64,000 nt of DNA from Siphonodentalium dalli (lineage: Eukaryota > Mollusca > Scaphopoda > Gadilida > Siphonodentaliidae): positions 210,404,151-210,468,150 of the forward strand of contig CP136065.1 in the NCBI GenBank assembly GCA_032622095.1. Reading direction: 5' to 3'. Under the pieces are notes generated by a model. The model did no database searches. It saw nothing but the letters and a program-made list of their open reading frames with translations, and was not told where the DNA came from. Shown here in pieces: positions 1-13,300 of this stretch. Position 1 is the stretch's first letter, and each line of letters opens with the position of its first letter. Both the position numbers and the translations under genes were made by a program.

Positions 1-689
1 ACACAAGTATCATTTGTATCTTATATTTATAAAGTTCACGTTTGTTGTGAAAGTCATGCTTTTCTTCTATGAGTATATGCACGGCACATAATTTGCTGCC
101 AATCCGACTTAAACGCATCTTTTTTTCAAGTTAAAGTGTGTTTTTTGATGAGGGCAAGCATTTAATTCTAACAGCTCTAGGCCTCCTGAATCAAATTCCG
201 AAGATGTTGTGAAGAACACACGAAACTTGTCAGTTGTACAGGGACGTGACGACAGGGGTTGGTTGGGTGTCTCGACCCCCCCCCCCCGAACTTTGGTACA
301 ATTTGCTTAGCTGTGCAGTCATTCATACGTGAGGAAAATCAGGATTCTTTTGACTAACTGTTCCAAATAATGATACGTACAAGCCAGCAAACGCAACAAA
401 CAAACCCGATTTCAAATAAATACATATGCAAACTTATGACTAACTCCGGAGAGGGGGTGGCCGGTGATCTGTATATATGTTCAACTTGTTTTGGTAGTCA
501 TGTTGCTTTGCCATTACTAATTATTTATTTTTTCAGTGTAATAACATATGTGAGAGGGGGTACCCTTAAGTGAGTCAGAACTTGTCCTCCAATCCCATTG
601 TATGTATAAACAAATGTATGTGTTATATATCATGTGTTATCTAAATTTGACAAATATTTGAAATAAATATGTTTAAACTAAACTTAGGT

Positions 690-945
690 ACATTTCCAGC
701 AGTTGGAAATTTCATGCATGACACAACATTAGTTGGACATTAATTTGACACCATATATAGGTTGGAATTGTTCTCATTGTTTGATTTTTTTCAACCAGTA
801 AAAGTTGGTAATTTTCCAATCTTAGTGTGTGTCAGGTTGGCTATTTTCAAGGGGTGCAAATGGAATTCTGCGAACCTGTGAGATTGATGTTTGGTTCAAT
901 GGGGGGGGGTGCAGTTGGCTGGAAATTTTAGGAAACCACTAGCCA
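690..945. repeat. Diverged dispersed repeat (AGTTGGAAATTTCAT type)
   Basis: The phrase CAGTTGGAAATTTCATGC, followed by CAACATTAGTTGGA and a long G run, recurs loosely at 49,920-50,040 (CAGTTGAAAATTTCATACC ... CAACATTCGTTGGA) and near 35,900-36,050 (CAACTGTTGGAAATC, then a G run). The three are related but strongly diverged. The family is unknown. Confidence 0.4.
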
Positions 946-2949
946 TGTCCTAGAACTTGTACGTGTGGGTACTTAATCAATAAATTGACATTTCCACTAT
1001 ATAGTCCTGAGATCCTAGAATAAGCTTTTCATTTTTGTTTGTGCGATTGGGAGATGCAGTTCACCTGCGATCACAAGACTACAACATTAGCTTCATGAGC
1101 AAAGCTTTATTTTCCAACTGAAGTACAGCACGTTGGCCAAAAAAATGCCCGTGTTGGTTGTCTATACAGAGATTATTATGCAAAACGACTGCATTTAACG
1201 AAACAAAAGATTTTAAACATGAAATTGCTATAAGACTAGATAGTACATACGTGTATTTGATAATCCATCGATATCATATAATCCTACTATTTCTTGAATA
1301 AGAAGAAACATTATAATAACGAACACAGCAGAAGACATATCCATGCAGGTTCACATGAATTCGGTCAATGGTGACGTATCCGCCGAATTCGAAATCGAAA
1401 TCGACATGCGTTCGGGTGGTATTTTGTGGATGGAATTATGAAATGGGCATATGAAAGTGACAATGAAACCGACAAGGATTTGCTTCGCCATCAACCGAAG
1501 TGCTCCCCCAGCGTTACTATCAATAGCGTTATTATTTGGCTAATTTCAGTAATATTTTTACATTCGATAAAACAAATTTGTCTCCGCATTTAAAATTCTT
1601 TGATATAGATCTTTTATATTCTGCAATAATTTGTACACAAGAGACGGATTCTTATGTTTTATTGTGCTTTTAAACTCCGAGTTGGCGAAATCTCGGTTTG
1701 TTTACATTACGAACATTTGAGTCCGTAATCGGAATCCGAATCCGAATCTGGATTACCACGAGATTGAGATTACGGTCTGTTCGTTTACTGATTCTGCCAA
1801 TTTATGGTCTGTTCGTTTACCGAACCAAGTCGTACGGGGACTAATCTGTAATCTGAATCCAGATTATGAATCCGGATTCCCACGAGATAACGACTCTGGT
1901 AATTTTCAACTTTCCGTCCGGTCCGTATATATGAACATAACAAACAATGTTACCCAATACTACAACATGGCTTAAAATCTAAATAAGCATCTAAGTTAAA
2001 GGAACATACTATGGCTGTAGATTATGAACTTAAAACTTCAGGCGTGGGTCTTTCATGTTAACACCACGCACGCTAACCATAGATAACACAGGCCCCGTTA
2101 TTCATTTCAGCTCGCTCAACCTCTTCAACAAGAATCCAGCTTAAATTGACACCCAATGTCCCATGTATTAAAGCTCGTGGTCGGACATGGTGATGCGCTA
2201 TGTTTAGTATACCTCAAACAACAAATGGTAAGGTGCAGGAGAAAATCGCTCGTTATTTTCGATGATGAAGCGCCCATTTACTCATTTAATTCACGTTACC
2301 AAATACTGCATGGCGCGTAGATTATACATTTTTGAATGAAATTGTCTTCATTTGCCAGACATTTCGGACAATACTGTCAATTACCGTTTATTGCACATTT
2401 TTTCCTAATCCTTTTGAAACCCATTCATTACTCGCCGGCTTCATTTTGAATAAGCTGTGCGTGGTTTATGCCTGGGCTAATTTCCCGTCGCGGACTTCTT
2501 TAATAATACCCCGACGTTACGCTTGTCTCGCTTCGATGTGGGACTCCTCACAGCGCGCTGAGTCGACAAGACGAGATAACAGTACATCCCCAATCAGCGG
2601 ATTGTATACCTGTGTATTCTCGAGTGTTTAGTGTCGCCGTATACACAGGTAAGATATTGTGGTCTTTAAACTTTTTACACTGTATCTAACTTTTAACTTT
2701 TTCTCTCGACGCATCACATTTCATCATTCGGCTTCTAATGTTGGAATTCAACAACAGGGATATGGCTTCTTGTCTGTCCTGACATTCCACTCACTTTCGA
2801 CATCTTGTCGTCATCGAATCCTATATATGTATACACATATAAATGGAATTTAATATATTGAGAGTTAGATAGTTTAATGAAATAAAGCGTCCACACGAGA
2901 CCGATGTCAAAATAACAAATATATATATATAACAATGTCAACAATGATT

Positions 2950-3171
2950 CAACATAATATATATACTATATTTATTTCATAATTATATCAGCCGAATTTG
3001 ACCTTTCTTTAAAAAATGCCCGACCATGTTGCAGATTATGTTGCATGTATGAGGCTCGTTGGTTTGCATTATGTATTGGAACATGACTCCGTCCACTCTG
3101 ATGTTCGCGTGTAGGACTAAATAATTATGTCTCAACAGTATATATACAACAAGAGTTCGAGATACCATCAA
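2950..3171 (-). pseudogene. LINE retrotransposon C-terminal remnant
   Basis: A minus-strand reading frame (2983-3171) ends with a pattern of the form M-Q-T-N-E-P-H-T-C-N-I-I-C-N-M-V. It closely resembles the minus-strand remnant near 16.95-17.03 kb (M-K-A-E-H-P-C-I-C-N-L-I-C-N-M-V). Invertebrate non-LTR retrotransposon polyproteins often end in a similar short helical segment after the C-terminal zinc-binding motif, so I infer two copies of one LINE lineage. The downstream AT-rich stretch would be its 3' UTR. The fragment is non-functional. Confidence 0.45.
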
Positions 3172-3286
3172 ATAGCTATGCTATCTTTTTTGGGGGGGAA
3201 CTGACGGAGCCAACTTCACATTCGGAAATAATACCACACCAATATATACACGCACTTATTATTTCTTCATGTTGCATAAAACTTAA

Positions 3287-4459
3287 GTTTTATCAACCTG
3301 GTCTAGCGAGAGGGAGAGAAAGTGAAAACGATAGACAGAATGTGAGAGACGGTGTTGTAGTGGTAAATTGATGGTATTAGGAAATCGGTAGAAGTACACA
3401 CTGCCTTTTAAAACTAATTGGTTTTGAGCTAGGCCTTTGCAAAATGCTAACGATTCACGACGTAATATCACTATTAGGAAGCACTCAAACACACGCATAT
3501 AAATTTAACATGATAGTTGTACTGGTTTTAACAATGCCTACATGTCTGTGTATGTGAGTAGTTGCAAGTCAGCATATGTGGCAATTTGACAAAATTAACG
3601 TAACTTTTTTCTAACTTTGCTACAAACAATATAGAATAATAAGGTCGACTCGCCAACATCACATATTTATATAGCTGGGCGATTTGATCAGCCTTGGGTA
3701 TTTCTGTAACAGTGTAAGATTGCATACATAGATGGATCGAACTAAATAACTTGAGAATTCAGATGAATCGATATCACAACCTCAAACATTGTGTCTGCGC
3801 CCAACGGTGTATTATAGGTCTGAAGTGTTTTGTTTAGTTTTGCTTCGGGCTAGTATCAGTTAACCCACTCCGCGTTTAAATACAATTTACCTTTGCATGT
3901 CAATTTCTTAGTTATGAAAGACAATTGAGTTTCACAGTCTCAACTGATATGTGAATGTGGAAATCACAAATGTGTTGAATAGTTCTTCGAAAGAAAAAAC
4001 AGCATGTTTAAAAAGTGTTCAGTCCAAATTATACCATTGCATGTCTATTCTTCATTTTGCGGCCGTTCGTATCATATATGCAGGCAAGAGGACGAATAAG
4101 AATTACAAAGAACAATCCAATAAGTTCAACAGACAAGATTGTGTGTTGAACTTATTAGCTGAACACCCATATTAATGAATCGGCGACAATCAAGTATCTA
4201 TCAATCAGTGAACATTTAAACACTTAAGTATCAAGTTGTTAATTGTGTCCTTTTTGAGCAACAAGAATTTTAAGGTTTGCGCAATATACACCTGTCACTA
4301 TTGAAGTGATATTATAGAACAAATTGGACAGTTGGGAACAGATCTATCAATAAAGAAATAACCCCGAGTGGGGTTTTTAATCCTTTCTTTTCTAAATACT
4401 AAGTGACGAGAATATAGTTCCCGTAGCAGATGTTCAGATATTATCTGAACATTTCCCAC
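3287..4459. repeat. Tandem segmental duplication, copy 1 (1173 bp)
   Basis: This is a direct head-to-tail duplication starting GTTTTATCAACCTGGTCTAG. The second copy begins immediately at 4460. By eye the copies differ at only a few scattered positions, for example GTCTAGCGAG versus GTCTAGAGAG, so the event is recent. Both contain an inverted pair (AAGTTCAAC / GTTGAACTT) and a CCCGAGTGGGG hairpin beside an AATAAA. No internal region, primer-binding site or TG...CA ends were seen, so this is not an LTR pair. Confidence 0.9.
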
Positions 4460-5669
4460 GTTTTATCAACCTGGTCTAGAGAGAGGGAGAGAAAGTGAAA
4501 ACGATAGACAGAATGTGAGAGACGGTGTTGTAGTGGTAAATTGATGGTATTAGGAAATCGGTAGAAGTACACACTGCCTTTTAAAACTAATTGGTTTTGA
4601 GCTAGGCCTTTGCAAAATGCTAACGATTCACGACGTAATATCACTATTAGGAAGCACTCAAACACACGCATATAAATTTAACATGATAGTTGTACTGGTT
4701 TTAACAATGCCTACATGCCTGTGTATGTGAGTAGCTGCAAGTCAGCATATGTGGCAATTTGACAAAATTAATGTAACTTTTTTCTAACTTTGCTACAAAC
4801 AATATAGAATAATAAGGTCGACTCGCCAACATCACATATTTATATAGCAGGGCGATTTGACCAGCCTTGGGTATTTCTGTAACAGTGTAAGATTGCATAC
4901 ATAGATGGATCGAACTAAATAACTTGAGAATTCAGATGAATCGATATCACAACCTCAAACATTGTGTCTGCGCCCAACGGTGTATTATAGGTCTGAAGTG
5001 TTTTGTTTAGTTTTGCTTCGGGCTAGTATCAGTTAACCCACTCCGCGTTTAAATACAATTTACCTTTGCATGTCAATTTCTTAGTTATGAAAGACAATTG
5101 AGTTTCACAGTCTCAACTGATATGTGAATGTGGAAATCACAAATGTGTTGAATAGTTCTTCGAAAGAAAAAACAGCATGTTTAAAAAGTGTTCAGTCCAA
5201 ATTATACCATTGCATGTCTATTCTTCATTTTGCGGCCGTTCGTATCATATATGCAGGCAAGAGGACGAATAAGAATTACAAAGAACAATCCAATAAGTTC
5301 AACAGACAAGATTGTGTGTTGAACTTATTAGCTGAACTATTCATGAATCGGCGACAATCAAGTATCTATCAATCAGTGAACATTTAAACATTTAAGTATC
5401 AAGTTGTTAATTGTGTCCTTTTTGAGCAACGAGAATTTTAAGGTTTGCGCAATATACACCTGTCACTATTGAAGTGATATTATATAACAAATTGGACAGT
5501 TGGGAACAGATCTATCAATAAAGAAATAACTCCGAGTGGGGGTTTTAATCCTTTCTTTTCTAAATACTCAGTGACGAGAATATAATTCCCGTAGCAGATG
5601 ATCAGATAATAAGTTGAACAAACGGCCATTGGCCTTTTGTTGAACTTATATTATCTGAACATTTCCCAC
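4460..5669. repeat. Tandem segmental duplication, copy 2 (1210 bp)
   Basis: This is the second unit of the duplication that starts at 3287. It is about 37 bp longer, mainly because near 5604-5650 it carries an extra perfect-stem hairpin (ATAAGTTGAACAAACGGCC ... TTTTGTTGAACTTAT). Copy 1 reads straight through that site (CAGATGTTCAGATATTATCTG). The CACCCATATTAATGAATC / CTATTCATGAATC difference at 4164 versus 5337 is another small indel. Confidence 0.9.
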
Positions 5670-6216
5670 CATTGAATAGGAATCCTTCTGCACTTGTATT
5701 ATGTCGTCTGCGTTTTACTTCTCCAGATGAATCTATGCGTTTATAAGTGGTTGGAAGAATCAATTAAGTAAAGACAGTTTAAGCCAAGTTTATGTTGCAT
5801 CCAGGTCTTGTTCCAGCTATCAACAAGGTCGATAAATACCGTAACTACTTTGATACGGACATGGAACAAAATGACTTATCCAAGTCGTATATAAAATTTA
5901 TAAAAAATCTGGTCCCGTATTATATTCAGCATGCAAGAATAAAGAAAGTTCATTGACAGTCTATATATAGTCTGTGCAAAAATATTGCACATCTGGAATA
6001 TTTCTATGACTTTGTGGTAGGTTTGTCAGAACATTCGAAACATGTAGATTGGTAGGTCATGTACTTACCAACCGTCCATATCGATCCGCCATTTCTACTT
6101 ATATATCGACCCTCCTTGTCTCCTTATGTTATCCCTCCTTCCGAATGACGTGGACATAATTTGAGATGAGCCAAGTCCGTTTACTATGACTTCCATGCAG
6201 TACAATTTGACCGTAC

Positions 6217-6866
6217 ATAATAGAATAGAATATAATATGATTTATTGATTGACTCAAGAACAGAGTATTGTCAATTATCAAACTTGACATAACATAACAT
6301 GTTGTGGTTACTGAATATTGAAACGTGAAAATATGAATGTTTAGCAAAAGGAAAAGTTAGGAATTGTATAATAGTGAGAAATGTCAGTTTGGATATGTGT
6401 ATAGACAAGTAAGACATATACTAATGAGTAGTGGGGGATTCGATTATGAAGATGTGTGGAAGTCTTCGAATAGGCTTACAATTGCGCCTATAACTGAGAT
6501 GTTGACTGTGAATTTACTTATTTTACTAACTTTGATACTTATTGTTATTATTTATGCATGCATATAGTAAAGATATAGTTTAATTTTATTTATTATGGTT
6601 CATAATGCTATGTCATCATAAGATTACGTTTCATATATAATAAATGGAATCCTTTCATATATACACATTTCAGTTTTTTCATTGTCGGTTAATTTGTTGA
6701 AATTTGCAATATTTTTTTCCAATTCGTTATAAAGAATATCCCTTTCCTCTGCCAATTTATGACATTTTGAAATAAAGTGCACCTCGTCTTCGATACCGGT
6801 TTTGCATAACGGACATATCCTCTTTTTAAGATCTTTATTGTCGTGATATGATGGGCGATCTAGCAA
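6217..6866 (-). pseudogene. LINE 3' end: C-terminal zinc-binding motif plus 3' UTR
   Basis: The minus-strand frame 6866-6624 (80 residues) contains R-I-C-P-L-C-x4-I-E-D-E-V-H-F-x3-C-H-K-L-x3-R-D. This is the CCHC-like motif (C-x2-C ... H-x4-C) typical of the extreme C-terminus of non-LTR retrotransposon reverse transcriptases in invertebrates. Downstream on the same strand are an AT-rich 3' UTR, an AATAAA near 6240 and a short ATTCT-repeat tail near 6220-6232, as expected for a 5'-truncated LINE. The reverse transcriptase and endonuclease domains are absent, so it is a dead copy. The clade (CR1, L2 or RTE) cannot be decided from this piece. Confidence 0.7.
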
Positions 6867-7208
6867 TCTGGGTTGTTCAATTGTTTGATTACTTAAAAAT
6901 TATCTCCGTTTTAGGTTGTACCTCTGCTGTGTGGAGTTCAATTCAATTTGGAAATCTAGAGAAGCTGTCTTGTTATCGCTGGCTTCTAATTAAGGGATGG
7001 AAGACGGCCGTTCAGGCCAACAAGTCGTGACCAAGACAATGGGATGTATGCATCAAACGAAGTGTCAGTCTATCCAATAGTGGTTAGATAGTCGCCGCTG
7101 TGCTTATTCTCCCGCGATGGAGACACTGTTCTGGTATTTGTGAATTTATCGTGATCGCTATGGTTCTGATAACGAGAACATATGCTTCGAGTGGTTCTTG
7201 ATATAAAA

Positions 7209-7305
7209 ATGGCTTCCCTGTGGAATATATTTTCATCGAAGTTTGTTTTAGGATTATTTCTGTGGATTTATTTTGTGATTTCTATTGTTGTGATAAAGGT
7301 TCACG
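7209..7305 (+). CDS. FRAS1: Exon 1: start codon and signal peptide
   Basis: The ATG at 7209 sits in a good context (AAAA before it, G after it). It opens a signal peptide with a short polar start, one lysine at residue 11 and a hydrophobic core at residues 12-29. A strong donor GTAAGT begins at 7306. The exon ends after the first base of a codon (phase 1), which matches the acceptor at 24672. An in-frame ATG at 7182 would add nine residues but has a weaker context, so I prefer 7209. Cleavage is probably near residues 32-33, just before the first VWC cysteine (residue 35). The 5' UTR limits are not visible. Confidence 0.75.
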
Positions 7306-10300
7306 GTAAGTTGGCATATATAAACACAGACGTTACTACCTCTATCTACCTTACCCCGCCACACACACACACATGCACACACAGAGCATCTTACATATAT
7401 AACCTCTTGCCTTTTTATCATTCACCCGTATACTATCGCGTGCAACAAAATAACTCAACTTCGAATTAGTTTATCCTGAAGTGCGGACAAAAAAACGCTG
7501 TGTAATGTGAATCGCGTCTTGGAATTGCGTGTTGCAGAGTGTTTGGACCATGTACATGAACATATCTAACATCCATGATGTTGCTTGGAATTCAAACTGA
7601 CAAGCAAAGGCTGCAACGCATGACTCTCTGGAAGAATTGATAGAGACCCTGCCATGGCTTGTCCGAAGCTATTACGGTTTAAATTTGTTAGCACCCTCGG
7701 GGTGTTATCTCTATGTCTCCATCATACGCGGGTATTCTACTACTCATATTGATCTGGGCTTATCTCTGCATGTCATAGTACACCAAATATAAAAAAAATT
7801 ACCCCCACCCTTGGTGTGCTGTCACCCACATTCAAGTCAGCATAAGATCACATCTGGCAGCTGAATGGTTTATTATGATTGTGATAAAATTAATGCTAAA
7901 AAAAAGAAAAAAGAAAAGCCACCATGGAAATTGGAAATATTATACCTAGAAGAATATTGATCCAGAGTGGGTGAAATAACTAACCTGGCATTTAATGGAG
8001 GTATGTTTGAAAATTTTGTAATGATTTTTGTGTGCGGAATTAGGGTAGTATCAAAAGCTGTAAATTTAAAGACGGAAACGGCACACGGAACTATTATTTG
8101 TGACCCGCCATATCAAATCCAGTCGGAAGTCGGGATTTTTTTTACCCTGTGCCAATGCATTCTCTTATTTATGCGAGTCGACCATAGGTCGCCTCGCATA
8201 TATAAGAGAATGCATTGGCTTAACAATTTTTTATCATGTTTTTTAAATAAATGTTTCTTACAATTTTTAGGACATAAAATAAAAAAACACCCATTACCCT
8301 GCAGGGAGCCCCACACATATATAGAAGCACCTAGAAGAGTGTCGTCTGCTCATGTTTGTCTGGGGCTCTGTATGGGTGAAATTATAAATTTGTTAAAGAA
8401 TACAAGAGCAAATTATTAAAATTGTAAAAAAGTGTTAGGCCAATGCATTCTCTTATATATGCGAGGCGACCTATGGTCGACTCGCATATATAAGAGAATG
8501 CTTTGGCACAGGGTAAAACAATCCCGACTTCCGACTGGATTTGATATGGCGGGTCACAATTGTTTTCGGTCCGAAGAGTCATTCTTCAAAATTTACCAGG
8601 TTAGAAAGTTCCAGAATTCACAAGAAATCGGGCATAGCACCGGACATTAACACTGTCGCCTATGGAGAATAATTGGTGTAGTGTAACCTGCATATAAGTA
8701 TATCTCTTTTGTAACAACGAACTGATAAGGAGCTTCGAGGACGTCGCCGAAACGTGACCAATCACTGCATGAAAATGCGTACTCACTACATTACGTGCAC
8801 AAAAGAAGACCTTTTCCAGGTAACACCAACAATGCCAATTCAAGTTAAATCTTGACTCCAGAGGTATATACCCATGTATACAAACCTGTGATATGTGATT
8901 GAGCGAATAAGACGATTTTCCCATTATATCTCTCCGAGACGGTGGCTTCTTTGAACATTTTCGGATGGTTACATCACTAATTGTTACACATGCTAACAAG
9001 TGGGGAACGAAAATCGTCCGAAGCCTGGTCAAAATTAGAAAGTTCGGCCTCTATGGCGAAAAGTTGGGTAACGAAAATCGGCCGCTGGTGGAGTAAAAAT
9101 TTGAAATGTTGGCCTCTAAGGCGAAAAGCGGGGAACGAAAATCGGTCGCTGGGGCAGTAAAAATAACAATAGTCTTGTAACGCATTACTAGTCTGGTCGC
9201 AAATTTAATATCCTAAATATAAGGCATAGACAAAATATAGAGTTGGGTACACTACATGTATATGGCAGATTGGTCCTTTTGATCAAATTAAGTTTTAGGA
9301 GAGATTTCACAAGAAACGTTTTGAAAATAAAACGCATAAACCACAATATGTTTGTCATTCTAGACACCAAAAAAGGCATATATGTGCAAATTAATCATGA
9401 AAGATGGAGTGTAACTGTCATGGCCTGGGGCTGTATGATAATTTATTAAATATAGTGTGATTTAATCGACTGTATCCTTCAGAACTTGAGAGCGGTGTGA
9501 CGCATATGTGTGATATCCGGTGTATTGGTCCGGTCATTAAGTTATAAGCAGAATTGGCTAATGGACTTTATTTTAACTTTAAACATATTTTATTCGTATA
9601 TAAATATACAAAATGGATCATGGCACAAGTTATTTCAACAGGTAGCCCCTCTCCAGTATACAGAATTGACAATACATTGTTATAAAATGACAAAAAGGCG
9701 GAAACAGAAACGTTTGTACATAGCGAGAAAACAATCTGAGTTTGCATTATATATATATGTCGAATAACATCTTTTAGCGCGTGTGTCTATGGATTACCAA
9801 TTAGGACGAGCATAAAAATATGCCTATCTGTAGGTTACACTGGTGTAAATAAGGTTCCGAGTGACATCTAGCGGATGCGGGAGGAATATATAGGAGAGAA
9901 TAAAATAGACACTGGGCCCTGATTGGTCAATAGCCTTGTGTGCTTTTCACATAAAAATATCATCACACCTCTTCCCTATGATTTCCCATAGGTAAAATAA
10001 CCATTGGCACAGGAATTAACCCTTTGTAGTGAAGTTTGAATTTTTTGGTGTGGTCTAAAATATGACTGTATTTTTTTATGCGGTTCTGACACTAGTTACG
10101 AAAACATAAGATTTAAAGGCGAATTCCCTGCTAGACAGACATGATTTGTTTGTGTAAAAAGTTTCCCAAAATGTCAATTTTTCAGATTTAAAGAACATTT
10201 TGGACCCAACATTTATATTGGCAACACTATACGCTAAAACGTTAGCACTGAGGCTTATGGAAAACATTTACACCAGTGTAACCTGTATGTGAAGATGTGA

Positions 10301-13300
10301 AATATATATTTCAAGGCTACTGGACTCTACTGTACATCTAGATCCAGCCGTGTTAAAACACATGTCATCTCTCTCGGTGGCCGCAAAATTGTAATTGGGT
10401 GCTTCTGGGTGCATCTGAGCACAATACGAGCATTGTTCTGAATGAGAGTCATCATTTTTAGCGCAGTGTATAAGTCGGCCTTGTATCTGTGATATGCTCC
10501 GGTATGCACATTACATGCTGTCGCGTTATGTATTGGTTAATCTGCCGGAAATCTCGATCTCAAAGACGGTTTAATTGCTCAGTTTACATGGGATGCGCTT
10601 GATATTACTTTGTGTTGGCAAAACCTAACTTTTATCGCCCGACGTAGACCTTTTTCCTTTGAGTTCAGTGCTTTACGAGTCTTATATATGTTTGTCACTA
10701 CAGCGTTACATAACCACGCAACAACCTCCACACTTTTGCTTTCTATATGCACCTATCTCAGGTATGGGTGCAAGTATTACCCATTTCTATACTAAACACT
10801 GAAGCCTGCTTTATACCCGAATTAGCGGTGTCTTCTGGGCATTTGACATTGCCAATCAGTCCTGCATTTCCGTGCCCTCTCTTAATTGATTGGCCCGGAA
10901 TTTTACTAATATCCAGCCATAGAATACACAGAAAGTATATATAAATGAACTGTAAGATGTATAGCTTGTGTCAAAGCTAACGCTTAGATGAAGCTTTTTA
11001 CATTACAACCGGAAATGAAGCGATCCTCTGAATTAGCCACCTAGCGGCCAGACTGACATGGGAAATAACCGCAATATTGTATCCCATTACCTCGGTGTGT
11101 CCTCTATCGTGGCTTCTTTCATCCATGTTTAAAAATTAGGTAAAGTGTATCAAATTTATTTTTCTGAATATCTAATTCCGCCACAACGCAACGTTGCAAT
11201 AGAACAGCTATGGATACACTTATTGGGAGGGATATGCTGCATCATGTAACTCGCACCGTATAGTATAGATCTACTGGTGCTTCTTCACTCTTCAGCTCGA
11301 ATGAAACCTGAACGGACGGTGTCTGATTGAGAGAATACTGGACATTTGACATGACGAATCAGTCCCGCATTCCAGTCTCTTCCGTTAATTTATGAATTTC
11401 ACATCAATATGTCCTCCGCCATGGCTTCGTTCAGCCATGTTTGAAAATTATCATTATATTGATAGTGAAATGTATCTATGTAATTCCAGCACAATGGAAA
11501 TATTTCACATTTCGAACCCAGTTAATTGTGTAGGTAGAAAGTGCTGAATGGAACGGATGGAACAAAGTGACATGACCCGTAGCTGGACATGTAAGGGTCA
11601 TTGAATGGGGATTTCTCGAAGACTGTTGTATACACACATGGCTCGTTTCGGTCAGTGTAAAAGGAATGCTTCGGAAATATGATATTAACCTCTATGTTAA
11701 CTCACCTACCCTAAGTGTATACGAAAGAAGCAGGCCAAAGAAGAGGTTATCTGTGGTTGTAATTGTGCTTTTTGTTCTCGCCCCAACCTGCACATTTCAC
11801 AGAGCGCCTTCTATAAATAGCTCAATATAGTTGTCGATCAAAATTCAAATATTGGTACAATCGTGACCCCAAATCTTCAATCTCCAAGAATTTTGAACTG
11901 TATGAAACTTTTGTTTGGGGATGCATGGACGAGTGAAACACCCACGCCCCTTGTAACCACATCTCTGCTTAATACTAAAGCAACCGGTGCTCATTTCAAC
12001 AGACCTTAACATGGGGTCAGGTTATGTGTATGATAACATGCATCTATTTTATGGTGTCTATATGGTTATTTTGACTTACTTACATACCGAATGTCGCTGG
12101 TTATACTGATGGTACAATCACACTGAATGTCAGTTTTGAATTGTCTATATATGCTTCGTTTACCGATTCGAAAGCCCATTGCAACATAATTGAATTCAAG
12201 TGGTTGATATAAATGTCTATTTTAATACGTCAGGTATCTGAATAGATAGTTTGACAACAATTTCACGATTCGTTAGTTTGTTAGAATGGGGAACACACAT
12301 GTCTATACTACCTGAACCGTTATATATGCGCTTAGTGTGGATTGCTTCTGACACGGCCTATGACTACAGTGGAGGTCCTAGCCAGAAATTAAAATATGAG
12401 TTAAGTTGCAGTGACTCCTACTGGACTTCTAGAATGAAGTATGAAATGCTTCTGGTGCGATTCATAGAGGTATACTGGACCTTAATACGTCCCACGACAG
12501 GCTAATTGATATATATATATATATAGTGCGGGGAAATTAATGGGAAATAAAGACTGATATAGTATATGCAGTCACGGAAGTTTCCCTTCAGATCCCTGGC
12601 AAAATTGGTCATATACAATAAAATCATCTCAATATAAGACAAGTAAGGTTCCTTACATATAACATAAATGCAAGAATTAACAATAGAATGTAGTGATATA
12701 ATGGAATCATTGGATTCCATTTTTGACATAATTTCCTCAATTTCGGATGAACCATATAAATTAAGCCACGACACCTAACAGTGTCTTGTTCGGACACGTT
12801 TGATCAGTCTCCGCGATGGACGCGGAGCCGATATCCCCATCATCGTTAGACGTAGATGGTTGACCCATATGTCTATTCCAGGAATACAAATATTGTCATT
12901 CTAGTCACTTTTTGGAGGACACGTTGAAATTTTCCATTTCGGGAATAACAAACATTGTCTTGTATTTAGGTACTTTTAGTCTAAGACATTTTTGTCAGGA
13001 ACATATGGTTCAAATCTCTTACTCTAGCTGCCACAAAACATCAGAGTGATTGGTTGGGGACTAGAGTTTACGTGAAAGGTAGATAACACCACATCTTAGC
13101 TCCAAGATAATTGACCAATAATATTTTACGACAATATTGGGGACGTGAATTAGTTCTACCCCTTTAACGGTTAACATCAACCAATACCAAAACGATTTAA
13201 CACATGCGTTTTCTGCACTAACTGATTTCTGTGCTCTGTGCATGGCGTCCCCCGTTTTACCAGTTAGCTGTTGCTTGTGAGAGCGTATGTAAGTTACAAT

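Larger units (their letters stand above)
1..7208. other. Upstream region of the VWC gene, no gene recognised
   Basis: I see no convincing coding exon here. Open frames are short and lack recognisable motifs, apart from retroelement remnants listed separately. Contents: a degenerate repeat near 0.7-0.95 kb, a short GGTCTGTTCGTTTAC direct repeat near 1.78-1.82 kb, a LINE C-terminal remnant near 3 kb, a 1.17-kb tandem duplication at 3.3-5.7 kb and a LINE 3' end at 6.2-6.9 kb. The promoter and 5' UTR of the downstream gene presumably lie just left of 7209, but I cannot point to a TATA box or initiator with confidence. Confidence 0.6.

Noticed and set aside
3287-5669. Pair of LTRs
   Set aside because: The copies are directly adjacent with no internal region, and no TG...CA ends, primer-binding site or polypurine tract were seen.
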